Origin: Micropruina sp.
GTDB taxonomy: Bacteria > Actinomycetota > Actinomycetes > Propionibacteriales > Propionibacteriaceae
Assembly (NCBI GenBank): GCA_016711105.1
Contig: JADJTO010000013.1
Location: 14,063 to 78,062 of the forward strand
Length of the DNA: 64,000 nt
Direction: 5' to 3'
The notes under the pieces were generated by a model. It saw only the letters and a program-made list of their open reading frames with translations. It was not told the origin of the DNA and did no database searches. Both the position numbers and the translations under genes were made by a program. Positions within the stretch are counted from its first letter, which is position 1; each line of letters starts with the position of its first letter. Below, in pieces: positions 17,892 through 29,054 of the stretch.

Positions 17892-18731
17892 ATGACCATC
17901 CCCACTTACGAAGAGTACGTCGCCGGACTGACGCGCATCACCGCTTACGTTGACCCCATGGCTTCGACACCAGAGACGCGAGCGATCAGGGAGGCGGCGG
18001 CACAGCTGGCTGAACTGCCTGCGGTTGACCCCCAATCACTAACAGCTTGGGTGGCGCAACATCCCGCGTCGGTCCCCGTCCTTGGCTTGGCCGTGGGGCT
18101 CGGCCAGGAGAAGCTCAAGAACGCTCTGCGACAACATCTGGGCTCCAGTTCGTGGAAGCGGCTCGTCAGGGCTGACCCGGAAGCTGTGGTGGCGATGCTC
18201 GACATTGAATTTGAACTCGTCAGAGCCCTGTCTGCCCAACGGCGCGCTTCCTACGGATTCGGGGACATACTCGTCGCCAGAGCCGGCACTCGTGTGACGG
18301 CGACATCCGCGACGACCGCAGGCCGGCTCCTAGAGGATCGCGTGGAGGCAATAGCGGATGACCTCGGGCTTACATACCAGGCTCGCACCCGTTTCCAGGG
18401 TCGCCACAGCAGAACTGCTCCGTGTGATCTTGCTGTTCCAGGCGGGGGTGCGGCAGCGAGCATCGTGGTCGCCGCGAAAGCCTTCGATTCCACCGGAAGT
18501 AAGCTGACTGACGCCGTCCGTGAGGTAGAGGAAATGGCTGACGTGCGCAGGCCCACTCAGTTCGTTTTTGCCGTGATTGACGGAATCGGGTGGCTCTCCC
18601 GGGCCAACGACCTTCGCAAGCTGTACGCGCTTTGGGTGTCCGGCCAGATCGACGGAATGTTCACCCTTTCCAGCATCGGTTCATTCGCGGTCGAGTTGCG
18701 TCGGGCCGCGGAGCGGCTGGACCTGCTCTAG
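17892..18731 (+). CDS. putative restriction endonuclease partner of the methyltransferase
   Basis: 279 residues, nine bases after the methyltransferase, same strand and same low-GC composition. The C-terminal half looks like a PD-(D/E)XK nuclease. Asp179 sits in APCDLAVPGG, a beta strand leads to IVVAAKAF with Lys196, and FDSTGSKLTDAVREVEEM follows, as in DpnII-like enzymes. The usual acidic residue of the (D/E)XK triad is replaced by Ala194. Upstream Glu148 in GRLLEDRVEAIADDLGL may contribute instead. The protein is therefore either a variant active site or a dead enzyme. Function is inferred from position and these motifs. Confidence 0.65.
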   Translation: MTIPTYEEYVAGLTRITAYVDPMASTPETRAIREAAAQLAELPAVDPQSLTAWVAQHPASVPVLGLAVGLGQEKLKNALRQHLGSSSWKRLVRADPEAVVAMLDIEFELVRALSAQRRASYGFGDILVARAGTRVTATSATTAGRLLEDRVEAIADDLGLTYQARTRFQGRHSRTAPCDLAVPGGGAAASIVVAAKAFDSTGSKLTDAVREVEEMADVRRPTQFVFAVIDGIGWLSRANDLRKLYALWVSGQIDGMFTLSSIGSFAVELRRAAERLDLL

Positions 18732-19184
18732 CAGTTGTCGACGCGAATCACAGGTCGACGCAGGTAGGGATACTGGCCCGTTCAGGTGACAGCGCAGGCA
18801 AGTGCGTTCGCGTCGGCCAACCCGGAAACCTAGCTGGTCACAGTGCCTCCGGCGTCGCCCCGGGTCGCGAAGCGTCCGTTCGAGAGCACGTCGAGGGTCG
18901 CTTGGTCACTGGCGACGCCCGCACGAACCCCACCCTGTTCCGGTCCCCCGTCGGAGGTTAGGGCTGGGAGCGAACTCACGATCGGTGGTGCTGCAGGAAG
19001 GCTGTGGCCCGCCCGATAGCGATCACGTCGGAGACCTCACTCAACTTCCGCAGCGAGTGATGGAGCGGGTAGTCCGGGCGGATCATCAGGCTTGGCGTGG
19101 CGGTGGGAGAGTACGGTCGAAGGACAGGGCTGGTCGGGCGCTGCTTGTACTCAGAATCCGCACCCTCGGCGTAAGGAGCACTCG
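18732..19184. other. gene-free stretch after the restriction-modification pair
   Basis: No convincing gene on either strand. A 36-codon open frame (18976-19086, minus) lacks a ribosome site. This looks like the relic flank of the inserted restriction-modification module. Confidence 0.4.
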
Positions 19185-19478
19185 ATGGATTGGACGCTGG
19201 TGTTATGGCTCGGCGGTGTCGTCGGCGGGCTCTTCCTCCTCGATCAGGTCGGGCTCTGGGCGGAGCGCAAGCGATGGATCTACTGGCGCAAACAGCGCGC
19301 CCATGTGTCTGCGAGCGGCGCGATGGCCGCCGTGGCCGAGGCCTTTCAGCCCAATCAGCATCACTTCGTCGCCGAGCAGGCGCAGAAGCGTGACACGCGA
19401 CTCGCCGCCTGGAGCGGTTCTGGGGTCGAACTCGACGCGGACGGGCTCCCGCTGCGCCAAGAGCCCACCAAGCCGTGA
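19185..19478 (+). CDS. small single-pass membrane protein, DUF6191-like
   Basis: 97 residues. ATG 19185 is supported by AAGGAG at 19173-19178. One N-terminal transmembrane helix (WTLVLWLGGVVGGLFLLDQV) is followed by a basic stretch (WAERKRWIYWRKQRAHVS), and then the cytosolic motif SASGAMAAVAEAFQPNQHHF. This arrangement resembles the DUF6191 family of actinobacterial membrane proteins, whose role is unknown. Positive charges after the helix predict a cytosolic C-terminus. No operon partners. Confidence 0.6.
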   Translation: MDWTLVLWLGGVVGGLFLLDQVGLWAERKRWIYWRKQRAHVSASGAMAAVAEAFQPNQHHFVAEQAQKRDTRLAAWSGSGVELDADGLPLRQEPTKP

Positions 19479-19651
19479 GGCACGCAGCGGATCAGGGTTT
19501 CAGCCAGCCGCGTTCGGGCCCGGCTGTCGTCGGAGCCGATCATTCGCTGACCTCGCCCACCCGGCCGACCGCCCGGTAAGTGCCGGCTTTGGCGGCCGTT
19601 CGCTGGCCTCGCTCGCCTATGGGTGACGTGGCGCTCAATCGAGACTGATCA

Positions 19652-21039
19652 CTAGGCGGCTCTCGGCCAATTGAGGTCGACGGTGATCCTGAATGCTGGC
19701 CTGGGGCCTCGCCCGTCCTCGGTGGTGGGGACGGGCTGGCCGGGTTTCTGGTCGGGTAGTCGTTGGCTGCCGGTGGCGTCGACCCGGTAGCGGAACCCGA
19801 GGCGTGATCGCCAGTCGAAGATCCCGGGGAACGGTTGGGAGACTTGCCAGCCGGAATGCGTCTTGGCGCGATGGGGTCGTCGGCTGGTTGGTCCCAGGTT
19901 GTTCGGGTTGGTTTGCCCGGCGGGACGGTCCTCGCTGTGGTCGTAGGGGATGGTGTGGTCCAAATCGAGGCCGGCGGATTGGCGTGCCGAGTAGGGGAAG
20001 ATGTCGAACGGGTGGCGCCAGCGGGTGATTCGGGCGATTGGGGTGGGGATTTCGTAGGTGTCGACGTTTGGGTTGTCACTCAGGTCGATCACGGGTCGGA
20101 CGGTGACGTGGTGGTGGCCGAGCCAGCCGCGGATTTGTTCGGCGAGGACGGGTCCGAGTTGGTCGCAGCGTCCGACGTGTTCTCCGGGCGTGTAGTGCAC
20201 GACCAGCTCAGCTTTCGGTCGGGACTTCTTCTTGCGGCTCTTGCGGGGCTGTCCCTCGCCGGTGTCGGTGTCGTCGGGTCCGGCCAGGAGCGCGATCGCC
20301 TGGGCGGGGTCGGCGAGCACCCCGAGCGCGGTCGCGCGGCGCACGTCGTGTTTGTCGGTGTCGCCGGCGTAGCGGAGTTGCCCAGCGACCTGGGTGAGCA
20401 TGGTGTTGAGGCGTAGGGCGTCGACGGCGTCGGTGCGGGCGACGATGAAGGCGGTGCCGTCGCCGTTGTGGGTGATCCGGACGAACCGTGCCGCCCGCGC
20501 TTGGGCTGCTTTCTTGGTGGCGAGTTCGACGTCGGCGCGGGCGATCAACCCGGCCAACCGGCGCCGGAGTCGTCCCCGGCGAGGTGCCCAAGCGAGGGTT
20601 CGATCTGTTCATCAACCCAGGCGGCGGCTTGGTGGCTGAGCCCGGCTTCAGCGGTGGTGCGGGCGATCTGTGTGGCTTGCCACACGGTCACCCGGTTCGC
20701 TCGGGTGGCCGCCCACAGCAGCGGATGCCGCACGATCAGGTTCATCGAATCGGCGATCAACACGCCGGCTCGTTCGATCGACATGCGCAGCAACGGCCCG
20801 ATCTCCGTCGCCAAATGCTCCGCGACGAGGGGTGTGCCGTCCGCGCCGCACGGAATCAGCCGTTCCTGCCCTGGCAACACCGGGCCGGTCCGATCCAGCG
20901 CCGAGAACACGACACACAGATCGCGGATGAACTCGAACTGGCGAACCTGGGCGGCGTGTTCATCGAACACCGCATCCACCAGCCCGAGCAGCATCGCCCG
21001 CGCCGCCGACGCGCCGCCCTGACCCTGTTGCTCATCCAT
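19652..21039 (-). CDS. DUF222 / 13E12-type HNH endonuclease protein (frameshifted)
   Basis: Starts at ATG 21039 (DEQQGQGGASAARAMLLGL). The DUF222 helical domain includes ERAGVLIADSMNLIVRHPLL, WAATRANRVTVWQATQIA and AAAWVDEQI. The frame shifts near 20575; the expected GRLRRRLAGLIARADVEL is restored by one base. The C-terminal part carries the HNH signature LDLDHTIPYDHS and NPNNLGPTSRRPHRAKT. Members are multi-copy in actinobacteria and behave like repeat or selfish families; a host role is not established. Corrected length, about 462 residues, is normal. Confidence 0.82.
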
Positions 21040-21442
21040 ACCGATAACGCTACAAGTCCCCACCGACAGTTTTCGAACAAGCGTACGAGTCGCCGAGTGG
21101 GCTTCTCCAGGCCCCCGGCGCACAGCGTTCTCGGGGCCGCCCTCAGCGGAGCACTTCGGGAACGCCCGGGGCATCCGAGCTTCCGGGCGATCCCCGCGGC
21201 ACCGTCGCGAATATCCCGGCCATCCGCGGCGCGGCCCAGACGCGCTTCCCTGGCCGAGTGCCACCCGCGCGCCGCCTGTCTGCCAACTACGCAGCAGCTG
21301 GTTGCCGGGCGTTGCCAAGGGGCTGCGCAGCGCCTCCCCTCAGTGCTGGCTCGCGAACGTCGGCATCGCGATAGGCTGACTGCCGAGGAGTACACGATCG
21401 AGTTCTCCCGGGGGCTCGCAGCCCTCAGAGCCGGTCGAACGA
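21040..21442. other. intergenic stretch without a recognised gene
   Basis: Between the DUF222 gene start and a small membrane protein. I see no gene with coding character, no RNA gene and no clear repeat. It presumably holds the DUF222 promoter. Confidence 0.4.
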
Positions 21443-21673
21443 TCAGTCGACGACCGTGGACTTCCAGATGCTGTTCCCGGGCTTCCCGGTGGCCGACTGC
21501 AGGAAACAAACGACGAACCCGATCACAAACGACCACACCCAGACGTGCAGCATGGTGTCCGGCAAGCTCAGGCCCTTCGCCCAACCGACCAGCAGCGACG
21601 TCACGAACAGTGAAGGCTGATAGATCGCCATGACAAGACCGAAGCGACGAGTGAACGTCTCCGGCCAAGTCAA
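21443..21673 (-). CDS. small two-helix membrane protein (76 aa)
   Basis: Two hydrophobic segments are visible: GLVMAIYQPSLFVTSLLVGW and LHVWVWSFVIGFVVCFLQSA. The C-terminus (TGKPGNSIWKSTVVD) is cytosolic or short. The length and layout recall DUF2798-type small membrane proteins, but the resemblance is weak. The start is TTG 21673, or ATG 21631-21632 if the shorter form is real. No clear ribosome site separates them. Isolated gene of unknown function. Confidence 0.45.
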   Translation of the reverse strand: MTWPETFTRRFGLVMAIYQPSLFVTSLLVGWAKGLSLPDTMLHVWVWSFVIGFVVCFLQSATGKPGNSIWKSTVVD

Positions 21674-21768
21674 CGAGCGGAACTTCTGCCCGCTCCTAGG
21701 TTAAGTCCCGAACTGGCAGGCCGACCAGCCCATACGCCGCTCAACCACCCGGGGGTAGGCTCGCTCAG

Positions 21769-22761
21769 GTGGATCTTCCCGTGACCTTTCGCCGTAGCTG
21801 GATCGTGATCGGCTCCCTGATCGCCCTGGTGGCCGTGCTGGCCACCGTCGCGACCATCTGGCTGACTCGTCCCACCGAGGCCGATCTGTCCCCCTACAAG
21901 GCCAAACGCCCGGCGGAGGCCGTCCGTGGCTACCTGGACGGGTTGGCCGCGGCGAACGCGGCCACCGCCCTGGGGTTCGGGGCGAGGCCGCCCGTCGACG
22001 CCACCTATCTGACCGACGCGGTGCTCGTCCGTGCCAAGGAGTTGGCGCCGCTGAAGGTCGAGACCGTGGGCGACGTCGAGGGTGTGGACGGCGCGGCGAC
22101 CGTCCCGGCCAGGGTGAGTTTCGGCGATCAAGCCGTGGACCTCAGCTTCGTCACCACCCAAACCACGGCCGGGTGGCGGGTCGAGACCACCACCTCGCTG
22201 CTCGACGTGAGCACCGTCAACGACGGCATGAAGGTCGTCCTGAACGGTGTGCCCGTGTCGTCGGAGGCGACCACGCTGGAGGTCTTCCCCGGCGGCTACT
22301 CGTTCGGCGATTCGGCCGGCCTGGTCGACCTGACCACCCCGGAGGTCACCGTTGCCGGCCTGGGGACGACGGTGAGCACCAACCTTGCGCCGACCCTGGC
22401 CAAGGCGGGCCAGGCCACCCTGATCCGCAAAGCCAAGGCGGCGCTGAAGACCTGCCTGGCCAAGAAGGACCACGACCCGGAAGGCTGCCCGAACACCGCC
22501 AGCCTCCCGGCGGGGGCGACCGCGATCGCCAAGACCGTCAAGTGGAGCCTGGTCGGCGACCCCTGGAAGAAACTGGCGGTCAAGGTCGACAACCAGGTCC
22601 CGCTCACGATCACCGGCTCAGCCAAGTTCACGTTCAACGTCAAGCTCAACCTGACCAAGGACAAGCAGACCTTCAGCGTCAGCCAAAAGGTCCCCTACAA
22701 CCTCGACATCACGCTGGATGCCGTCGATCCGGACGCCGCCGTGACCTGGAGACGAGTCTGA
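21769..22761 (+). CDS. membrane-anchored extracytoplasmic protein of unknown function
   Basis: 330 residues from GTG 21769. One N-terminal membrane anchor (WIVIGSLIALVAVLATVATIW) is followed by a long extracytoplasmic region. That region has an NTF2-like/DUF4878-type feel in its first half (YKAKRPAEAVRGYLDGLAAA) and a beta-rich second half. Two Cys (LKTCLAKKDHDPEGCPN) are spaced to form a disulfide. The patatin gene starts five bases after the stop, so they are probably co-transcribed. I do not recognise a named family. Confidence 0.6.
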   Translation: MDLPVTFRRSWIVIGSLIALVAVLATVATIWLTRPTEADLSPYKAKRPAEAVRGYLDGLAAANAATALGFGARPPVDATYLTDAVLVRAKELAPLKVETVGDVEGVDGAATVPARVSFGDQAVDLSFVTTQTTAGWRVETTTSLLDVSTVNDGMKVVLNGVPVSSEATTLEVFPGGYSFGDSAGLVDLTTPEVTVAGLGTTVSTNLAPTLAKAGQATLIRKAKAALKTCLAKKDHDPEGCPNTASLPAGATAIAKTVKWSLVGDPWKKLAVKVDNQVPLTITGSAKFTFNVKLNLTKDKQTFSVSQKVPYNLDITLDAVDPDAAVTWRRV

Positions 22762-22765
22762 TCCG

Positions 22766-23574
22766 GTGACCACGCGGGCGTTGGTGCTGGGCAGCGGGGG
22801 CCTCACCGGGGCTGCCTGGCTAGCTGGAATGCTCGCCGGAATCGCCGAATCAGGGGTCGACGTCCGCACCGCCGATCGGATCATCGGCACCTCGGCCGGA
22901 GCCCTGGTCGGTGCCCGCCTCGCCGCCGGGGAGTCGACCGCCGAACTCGACCAGTGGGCACGGACGACCGTCCCACCCGCCGCCACCCTGCCCGGGGTGG
23001 CGCTGGCCCGACTCCTCGCCGCTCAGGTGGCACCCAGCCGCCAGCAGGCCGTCCGCTGGCTGGGCCGGGTTTCGGGCGCTGCGGCAGCGATGCCGCAAGA
23101 ACAGTGGCGCGCCTACCTCGACGCCGCGTTGTCGGGGATCGAAGCCTGGCCGGAGCGGTTGTCGGTGGTCTGCGTGGCCTGCGACACCGGCCTTCCGCAG
23201 GTCTTCACCCGCGACGCGGACGTTCCCCTGCCGCTCGCGGTGGCGGCCAGTTGCGCGATGCCCGGCATCTTCCCCCGGTGACGATCAACCGATGCGACTA
23301 CTTCGACGGGGGGCTGCGGTCGCCGGCCAACGCCGATCTGGCCATCGGCGTCGATCGGGTCCTCGTACTGGCTCCGCTGACCGGCTCCGCCCGTCCTTCG
23401 CGGCGACCGCGCTACCAGTTGGCGAGGTTCGACCCGTCCGTCCGGTGGCTGCTGGTGACCCCGGCGGGGCTCGGTCCGTGGATCATGGACCCGGCCGGGA
23501 TCGGCGCCGCCGTGCGCCTCGGTCGCGCACAGGGGCGTCGGCTGTCCCACCAGGTGGCCGATCTCTGGGGCTGA
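22766..23574 (+). CDS. patatin-like phospholipase / serine hydrolase (frameshifted)
   Basis: GTG start at 22766. The N-terminal oxyanion loop ALVLGSGGLTGAAWLAG and nucleophile elbow IIGTSAGALVG place the catalytic Ser in GTSAG. The frame breaks in a C5 run near 23275. The family sequence should read SCAMPGIFPPVTINRCDYFDGG, and the catalytic Asp (DGG) lies in the second frame. One missing base restores a protein of about 270 residues of normal patatin length. It probably hydrolyses lipid acyl esters. Downstream of the membrane-anchored protein and likely in the same operon. Confidence 0.8.
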
Positions 23575-23670
23575 TCTCACCCCGACGGCTTCACGCGCTG
23601 GAACGCTGTTGCGGGCAGGCCCGAAGTCCGAAAAGCTTCGCACCAACGTACGACGAAGGATGGAGCCCGT

Positions 23671-26600
23671 ATGTTCCGCAAGATTCTGGTGGCCAACCGC
23701 GGTGAGATCGCCGTCCGCGCCTTTCGCGCTGCGACCGAGCTCGGCATTCCCACGGTGGCCGTCTTCCCGTTCGAGGATCGGATGGCCGAGTACCGGCTGA
23801 AGGCCGATGAGTCCTTCCAGATCGGGGAGGTGGGGCATCCCGTCCGGGCCTATCTCGACGTGCAGGGCATCATCAACGCCGCGCTCGAAGCGGGTGCGGA
23901 CGCGATCTACCCCGGCTACGGCTTCCTGTCGGAGAACCCCGACCTGGCCCAGGCGTGTGAAGACAACGGGATCACCTTCGTCGGCCCGCATCACAGCATC
24001 CTGGAGCTGACCGGCAACAAGGCCCGGGCCATCGCCGCTGCCCGCGAGGCTGGCCTGCCGACGTTGCAGGGCGCCGAACCGTCCAGCGACATCCCGACCC
24101 TGGTCGCCGCCGCCGCCGGGATCGGCTTCCCGATCTTCGTCAAGGCGGTCAGCGGCGGTGGCGGACGCGGCATGCGCCGGGTCGAGTCGGCCGACAAGCT
24201 GGAGGCCGCCCTGGCCGAGGCGATGCGCGAAGCGGACGCAGCCTTCGGCGATTCGCGGATGTACCTGGAGCAGGCGGTGATCAGCCCGCGGCACATCGAG
24301 GTGCAGATCCTGGCCGACGGCGAAGGCAACGTGATTCACCTGTTCGAGCGGGACTGCTCCGTGCAGCGGCGCCACCAGAAGGTGGTCGAGCTGGCCCCGG
24401 CACCGAACCTCGACCCGGCGCTGCGGCAGCAGATGTGCGACGACGCGGTGCGGTTCGCCCGGCATATCAATTACAAGAACGCCGGCACCGTCGAGTTCCT
24501 GTTGGGCACCGACGGACGCTACGTCTTCATCGAGATGAACCCGCGGATCCAGGTCGAGCACACGGTCACCGAGGAGGTCACCGACGTCGACCTGGTCAGC
24601 TCGCAGATCCGGATCGCCGGCGGCGACACGCTGGCCAAACTGGGTCTGGCCCAAGAGTCGATCACCGTCCGCGGGGCCGCCCTGCAGTGCCGGATCACCA
24701 CCGAGGATCCGAGCAACGGCTTCCGCCCCGACACCGGCAAGATTTCGGTCTACCGCTCCCCGGGTGGAGCCGGCGTCCGGCTTGATGGCGGCGTGGTGTT
24801 CGCCGGCTCCGAGGTGAGCGCCCACTTCGACTCGATGCTGGTCAAGCTGACCTGCCGCGGACGCGACCTCCAGGCCGCCGCCCGCCGCGCCTACCGGGCG
24901 CTGACCGAGTTCCGGGTGCGCGGCGTTTCGACCAACATTCCGTTCCTCGAGGCCGTGATCTCCGATGCCGACTTCCTCGCCGGACGAGCCACCACCTCCT
25001 TCATCGATGAGCGGCCGCACCTGCTCAGCCACCGGATCCCGGCCGACCGCGGCACCAAGCTGCTGCAATACCTGGCCGGAGTGTCGGTGAACAAGCCGCA
25101 CGGCGAGTGCCGCACCACCCTGATCGCCCGGGACAAGCTACCCAAACTCACCAAGGCGGTCCTGGACGCAGCCCCGCCGGCCGGGTCGAAGCAACTGCTG
25201 CTGGCCGAAGGGCCGGAGCGGTTCGCCCAAGCCCTCCGCGCCCGCACGACCGTGGCGGTCACCGACACCACGTTCCGCGACGCTCACCAGAGCTTGCTCG
25301 CCACCCGCGTCCGGACCCGCGACCTGCTGCACGTGGCCCCGCACATCGCGCGCCTGTTGCCGGGGCTGTTCTCGATGGAGTCGTGGGGTGGTGCCACCTA
25401 TGACGTGACCCTGCGCTTCCTCAAGGAGGACCCGTGGGAGCGCCTGGCCAAGTTCGCCGAGGCGATGCCGAACATCCCGCAGCAGATGCTGCTCCGCGGC
25501 CGCAACACGGTCGGCTACACCCCCTACCCGCTCAAGGTGACCCGGGCGTTCGTCCACGAGGCTGCGCGGACGGGCTGCGACATCTTCCGGATCTTCGACG
25601 CCCTGAACAACATCGACCAGATCCGTCCGGCGATCGAGGCCGTGCTGGAGACCGATCACGGCGTCGCCGAAGGGGCCATTTGCTACACCGGCAACATGAC
25701 CTCGCCCAGCGAAACCCTCTACACCCTTGATTACTACCTGCGCTTCGCCGCTGAGCTGGTCGACGCCGGGGCGCACATTCTGGCGATCAAAGACATGGCC
25801 GGCCTGCTCCGGGCCCCCGCCGCGGCCAAGCTGGTCACCGCGCTGCGTTCGGAGTTCGATCTGCCGGTGCACCTGCACACCCACGACACCGCCGGCGGTC
25901 AGTTGGGCACCCTGCTCGCGGCGATCAACGCCGGGGTGGACGCGGTCGATGTCGCCTCCGCAGCCTGGGCCGGCACCACCTCCCAGGTGTCGATGTCGGC
26001 CCTGATCGCTGCCACCGAGGGCAGCGATCGTCCGACTGAGCTGTCGTTGGAGGCGGCCACCGACCTGGAGCCCTACTTCGAAGCCGTGCGTCGGCTCTAT
26101 GCGCCTTTCGAGTCGGGGCTTCCCGGCCCGACCGGACGGGTCTACAAGCACGAGATTCCCGGCGGTCAGCTGTCGAACCTGCGGCAGCAGGCGATGGCAC
26201 TCGGCCTGGGTGACCGGTTCGAGGCGATCGAGGACATGTACGCCGAGGCCAACCGGATTCTGGGCAACATCGTCAAGGTGACCCCGTCCTCGAAGGTGGT
26301 CGGCGACCTGGCGCTGGCGCTGGTCGGGGCCAAGGCGGACCCGTCCGACTTCGAGGCGAACCCGGCCAAGTACGACATCCCCGACTCGGTGATCGGCTTC
26401 CTGCGCGGCGAGCTGGGCGACCCGCCCGGCGGCTGGCCGGAGCCGTTCCGCAGCCGCGCGTTGGAAGGCCGGGTGACCAAGCCGGTCGAGACCGACCTCT
26501 CGGAGACGGACGCCGCGGCGCTCGACGCCAACCCGCGACCCACCCTCAACCGGCTGCTGTTCCCCGGCCCGACCAAGGATTACGAGGAGGCGGTCGAGGA

Positions 26601-27056
26601 GTTCTCCGAGCTCTCCGTGCTGGCCACCCGCGAGTTCCTGCACGGGCTGTCGATCAACACCGAACACGAGGTGGAGATCGAGCGCGGCAAGAAGCTGCTC
26701 TTGGCGCTGGAAGCCATCGGTGAACCGGACGCGCGTGGCTTCCGTCAGGTGGTGTGCTCGATCAACGGTCAGATCCGGGTGGTCTCGGTCCGTGACCACG
26801 CGGTCAAGTCCTCAGTGGCCGTCACCGAGCGGGCCGACGCCAAGCAACCAGGGCAGGTGGCGGCCCGTTCGCGGGTGTGGTCACGCTGATCGTCGCCGTG
26901 GGCGACACCGTCGAGGCGGGTGCCCAGGTGGCCACGATCGAGGCGATGAAGATGGAGGCGGCGATCACCACACCGATCGGCGGCACCGTGCAACGAGCCG
27001 CGATCGGGCATGCCCAGGCGGTCGAGGGTGGCGACCTGCTAGTCGTGATCAGTTGA
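23671..27056 (+). CDS. pyc: pyruvate carboxylase (frameshift before the biotin domain)
   Basis: ATP- and biotin-dependent carboxylation of pyruvate to oxaloacetate. Domains in order: biotin carboxylase (MFRKILVANRGEIAVRAFRA start, FVGPHHSILELTGNKARA, VKAVSGGGGRGMRRVES, EMNPRIQVEHTVTEEVTDVD); carboxyltransferase from about residue 530 (VTDTTFRDAHQSLLATRVRT, LHTHDTAGGQLGT); and the biotin carrier with the biotinyl Lys in EAMKMEA. The frame breaks near 26866; one base restores AAPFAGVVTL and the stop at 27056. Corrected length, about 1129 residues, is typical. It supplies oxaloacetate next to the candidate PPi-PEPCK at 38.7-42.1 kb. Confidence 0.92.
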
Positions 27057-27124
27057 GCCAGCTATTCGCCGTTCGGTGAGCCGTTGTTAACGCTACGGAC
27101 ACATTCGGGGGCGAGACTGGCAGT

Positions 27125-27556
27125 ATGAGTCCGACTACCCCCGCGGCCGCACGGCCGTCCGTGCTCTTCGTCTGTGCGCACAACGCGGGCCGCTCCCAGA
27201 TGGCGGCCGCTTACCTGACGCACCTCTCCGGAGGCCTGATCGACGTGTCCTCGGCTGGTGCTGCGCCGGCCGATGCGCTGAACCCGCACGCCGTGGCGGT
27301 GATGCTCCAAGACGCCATCGACATCCGCGAGGAATCGCCGAAGATGCTCACCGTGGAGGCCGTGCAGGACGCCGACCTGGTGATCGCGCTGGGCGCCGGT
27401 GACCTGCGGTCCTTCGCTCCCGATCGGTTCTACGACGAGTGGGACGTGCCCGACCCCGCCGGGCTGTCGCTGGAGGCCGTCCGTAGGATTCTGGACGACA
27501 TCCGCGAACGCGTGATCGGCCTGCTGGATCAGCTGACCGTCGCGGCCGTCGCCTAA
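27125..27556 (+). CDS. ArsC-like low-molecular-weight phosphatase / arsenate reductase
   Basis: 143 residues. The P-loop is FVCAHNAGRSQMAAAYL, the CX5R signature with the RSQMA extension of thioredoxin- or mycothiol-dependent arsenate reductases. The C-terminal YDEWDVPDPAGLSLEAVRR holds the general-acid Asp. Either arsenate reduction or phosphatase activity is possible; no arsR, acr3 or arsenic transporter is nearby, so I leave the symbol empty. It overlaps the convergent DUF2252 gene by four bases. Confidence 0.8.
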   Translation: MSPTTPAAARPSVLFVCAHNAGRSQMAAAYLTHLSGGLIDVSSAGAAPADALNPHAVAVMLQDAIDIREESPKMLTVEAVQDADLVIALGAGDLRSFAPDRFYDEWDVPDPAGLSLEAVRRILDDIRERVIGLLDQLTVAAVA

Positions 27557-29003
27557 CCGCCTGGCCTGAAGGCTGACCCCATCGCGGCCAGGGCCCCGTC
27601 CGCTACTGGAATCGAGCCGAGCCGGGCTGCGCTGACCAGGGCTGCGTGGTCGGCTTCGGTTTGGTCGGCGTAGAGCCGGGCGAAGCGGGCGAACGCCTTG
27701 GCGGCTGCCGACGCGTTCCCCAGGTAGCCGGCGATCATCGAGGCACCGCTCGTCCGGGCGTGACCCTTGGCCAGCAGGTGACCCACGATGCCGGCGTAGT
27801 CGGTCAGGGCGGTGGCCGACAAGGCGTCGAGCGGCACGGTGCCCTTCATATTGCGGAACTGCCGGACGTAGTACTGATGCTCGCCCACGGTCGTCCAGCC
27901 CAGCAGCGGATCGCTGACCGTCTGCAGCGCCTGCTGATATTCGACCACCCGCTGGCCCTGATGCCGGTGCCAGGCGTTGTCGCCGTGGACGAAGCGCGCC
28001 AGCACCGATCGTCGCGCCTGTTTGAGTTGCAGGAACAACACGTCATCTGCGCTGCTGCCCTCCAACAGAGCCACGTAGGCCCGCAGCCCCACCGACCCCA
28101 CCCCGACCACCTTGTGCGCGATGTCGACCAGGTGATAGCCGGCCACCACCCGACGCCAGTGCGGCGCCAACGTGTCCAGGTAGCTGTCCAGCCCGGCTGC
28201 CACGGCCTCGAACTCCTCGCCCTCCACGGGCGTGATCAGCGGCGGCTCGGCGACGATCCGGCGGCTGCTGCCGTCGACGGCGGTGAAGCGGGGCAAAGCC
28301 CGGTCCGAGGTGCGCTTGCGGGCCCCTTTGACCGCGCGGCGGATTTCGTCCCGCAACGTCTTCTCTGTGGTGGTCTCGTGCAGCCGCTCGACATCGAGCC
28401 GGTTGGACGAGCGGCTGAGCAGCGGCATCGTGGCCAACAACGCCACCTCGTCGCGGTAGGCCATCACGCACGAGCGGACGGCGTCGCTGATCGCGTTCTC
28501 GGAGTGGCCGTTTTCCCGTCCGGCAACCCAGACGCTGGCGGTGAGCCGACGAAGATCCCACTCCCAGGAGCCGGGGTGCGCCTCATCGAAGTCGTTCAGG
28601 TCCATCACCTGCTCGCCCTCGGGGAGCGGTAGAAGCCGAAGTTGCCCAGGTGGGAGTCGCCGCAGACCACCGGCATGATGCCGGTCGAGGGCAGGGAGGC
28701 GACGTCGGCCCCCATCACGACGGCGCTGCCGCGGAAGAATCCGTACGGCGAGGAGATCATCCGTCCGACCCGGATCGGTACCAGGTAGTCGAGCCGTCCG
28801 GAGTGGGACTTGCGGACCAGACTGATCGGATCAGGCCGGGAACTGCGGGCCCGCCACTGGCCGAGGGAGTTGATCGGCACCTTGTCGCGGAGGCTGATCC
28901 CCAGCGCGAACCGCTCTTCGCGGGTCGTCGGGGCGGCGCGCACGGAGTTGAACGCGCGGCTATCGGCGCTTGCCAGGACGGTATGACCGGAGGACTGCGA
29001 CAT
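27553..29003 (-). CDS. DUF2252-family protein (frameshifted)
   Basis: Starts at ATG 29003 (SQSSGHTVLASADSRAFNSV). The kinase-like DUF2252 hallmarks are present: KVPINSLGQWRARSSRPDPI, FFRGSAVVMGADVA, VVCGDSHLGNFGFY, and MDLNDFDEAHPGSWEWDLRR. The last two lie in different frames. One missing C in the C-run near 28623 joins them as FYRSPEGEQVMDLNDFDEA. The DSH/NFG and DLNDFDE pattern is like the catalytic loop of aminoglycoside phosphotransferases, so a small-molecule kinase is plausible but unproven. Corrected length is about 484 residues. Confidence 0.8.
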
Positions 29004-29054
29004 CGGAGGCTCCCTTCCAGCACCGACCCTAGCCCCGCCGGTAGGTTGGGGGCC

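Noticed and set aside
18976..19086. 36-codon open frame on the minus strand after the restriction-modification pair
   Set aside because: No ribosome site and no recognisable motif; consistent with chance in high-GC DNA.
23113..25101. Long minus-strand open frame opposite patatin and pyc
   Set aside because: Low-complexity antisense product of the codon bias of the real genes; motifs are all on the plus strand.
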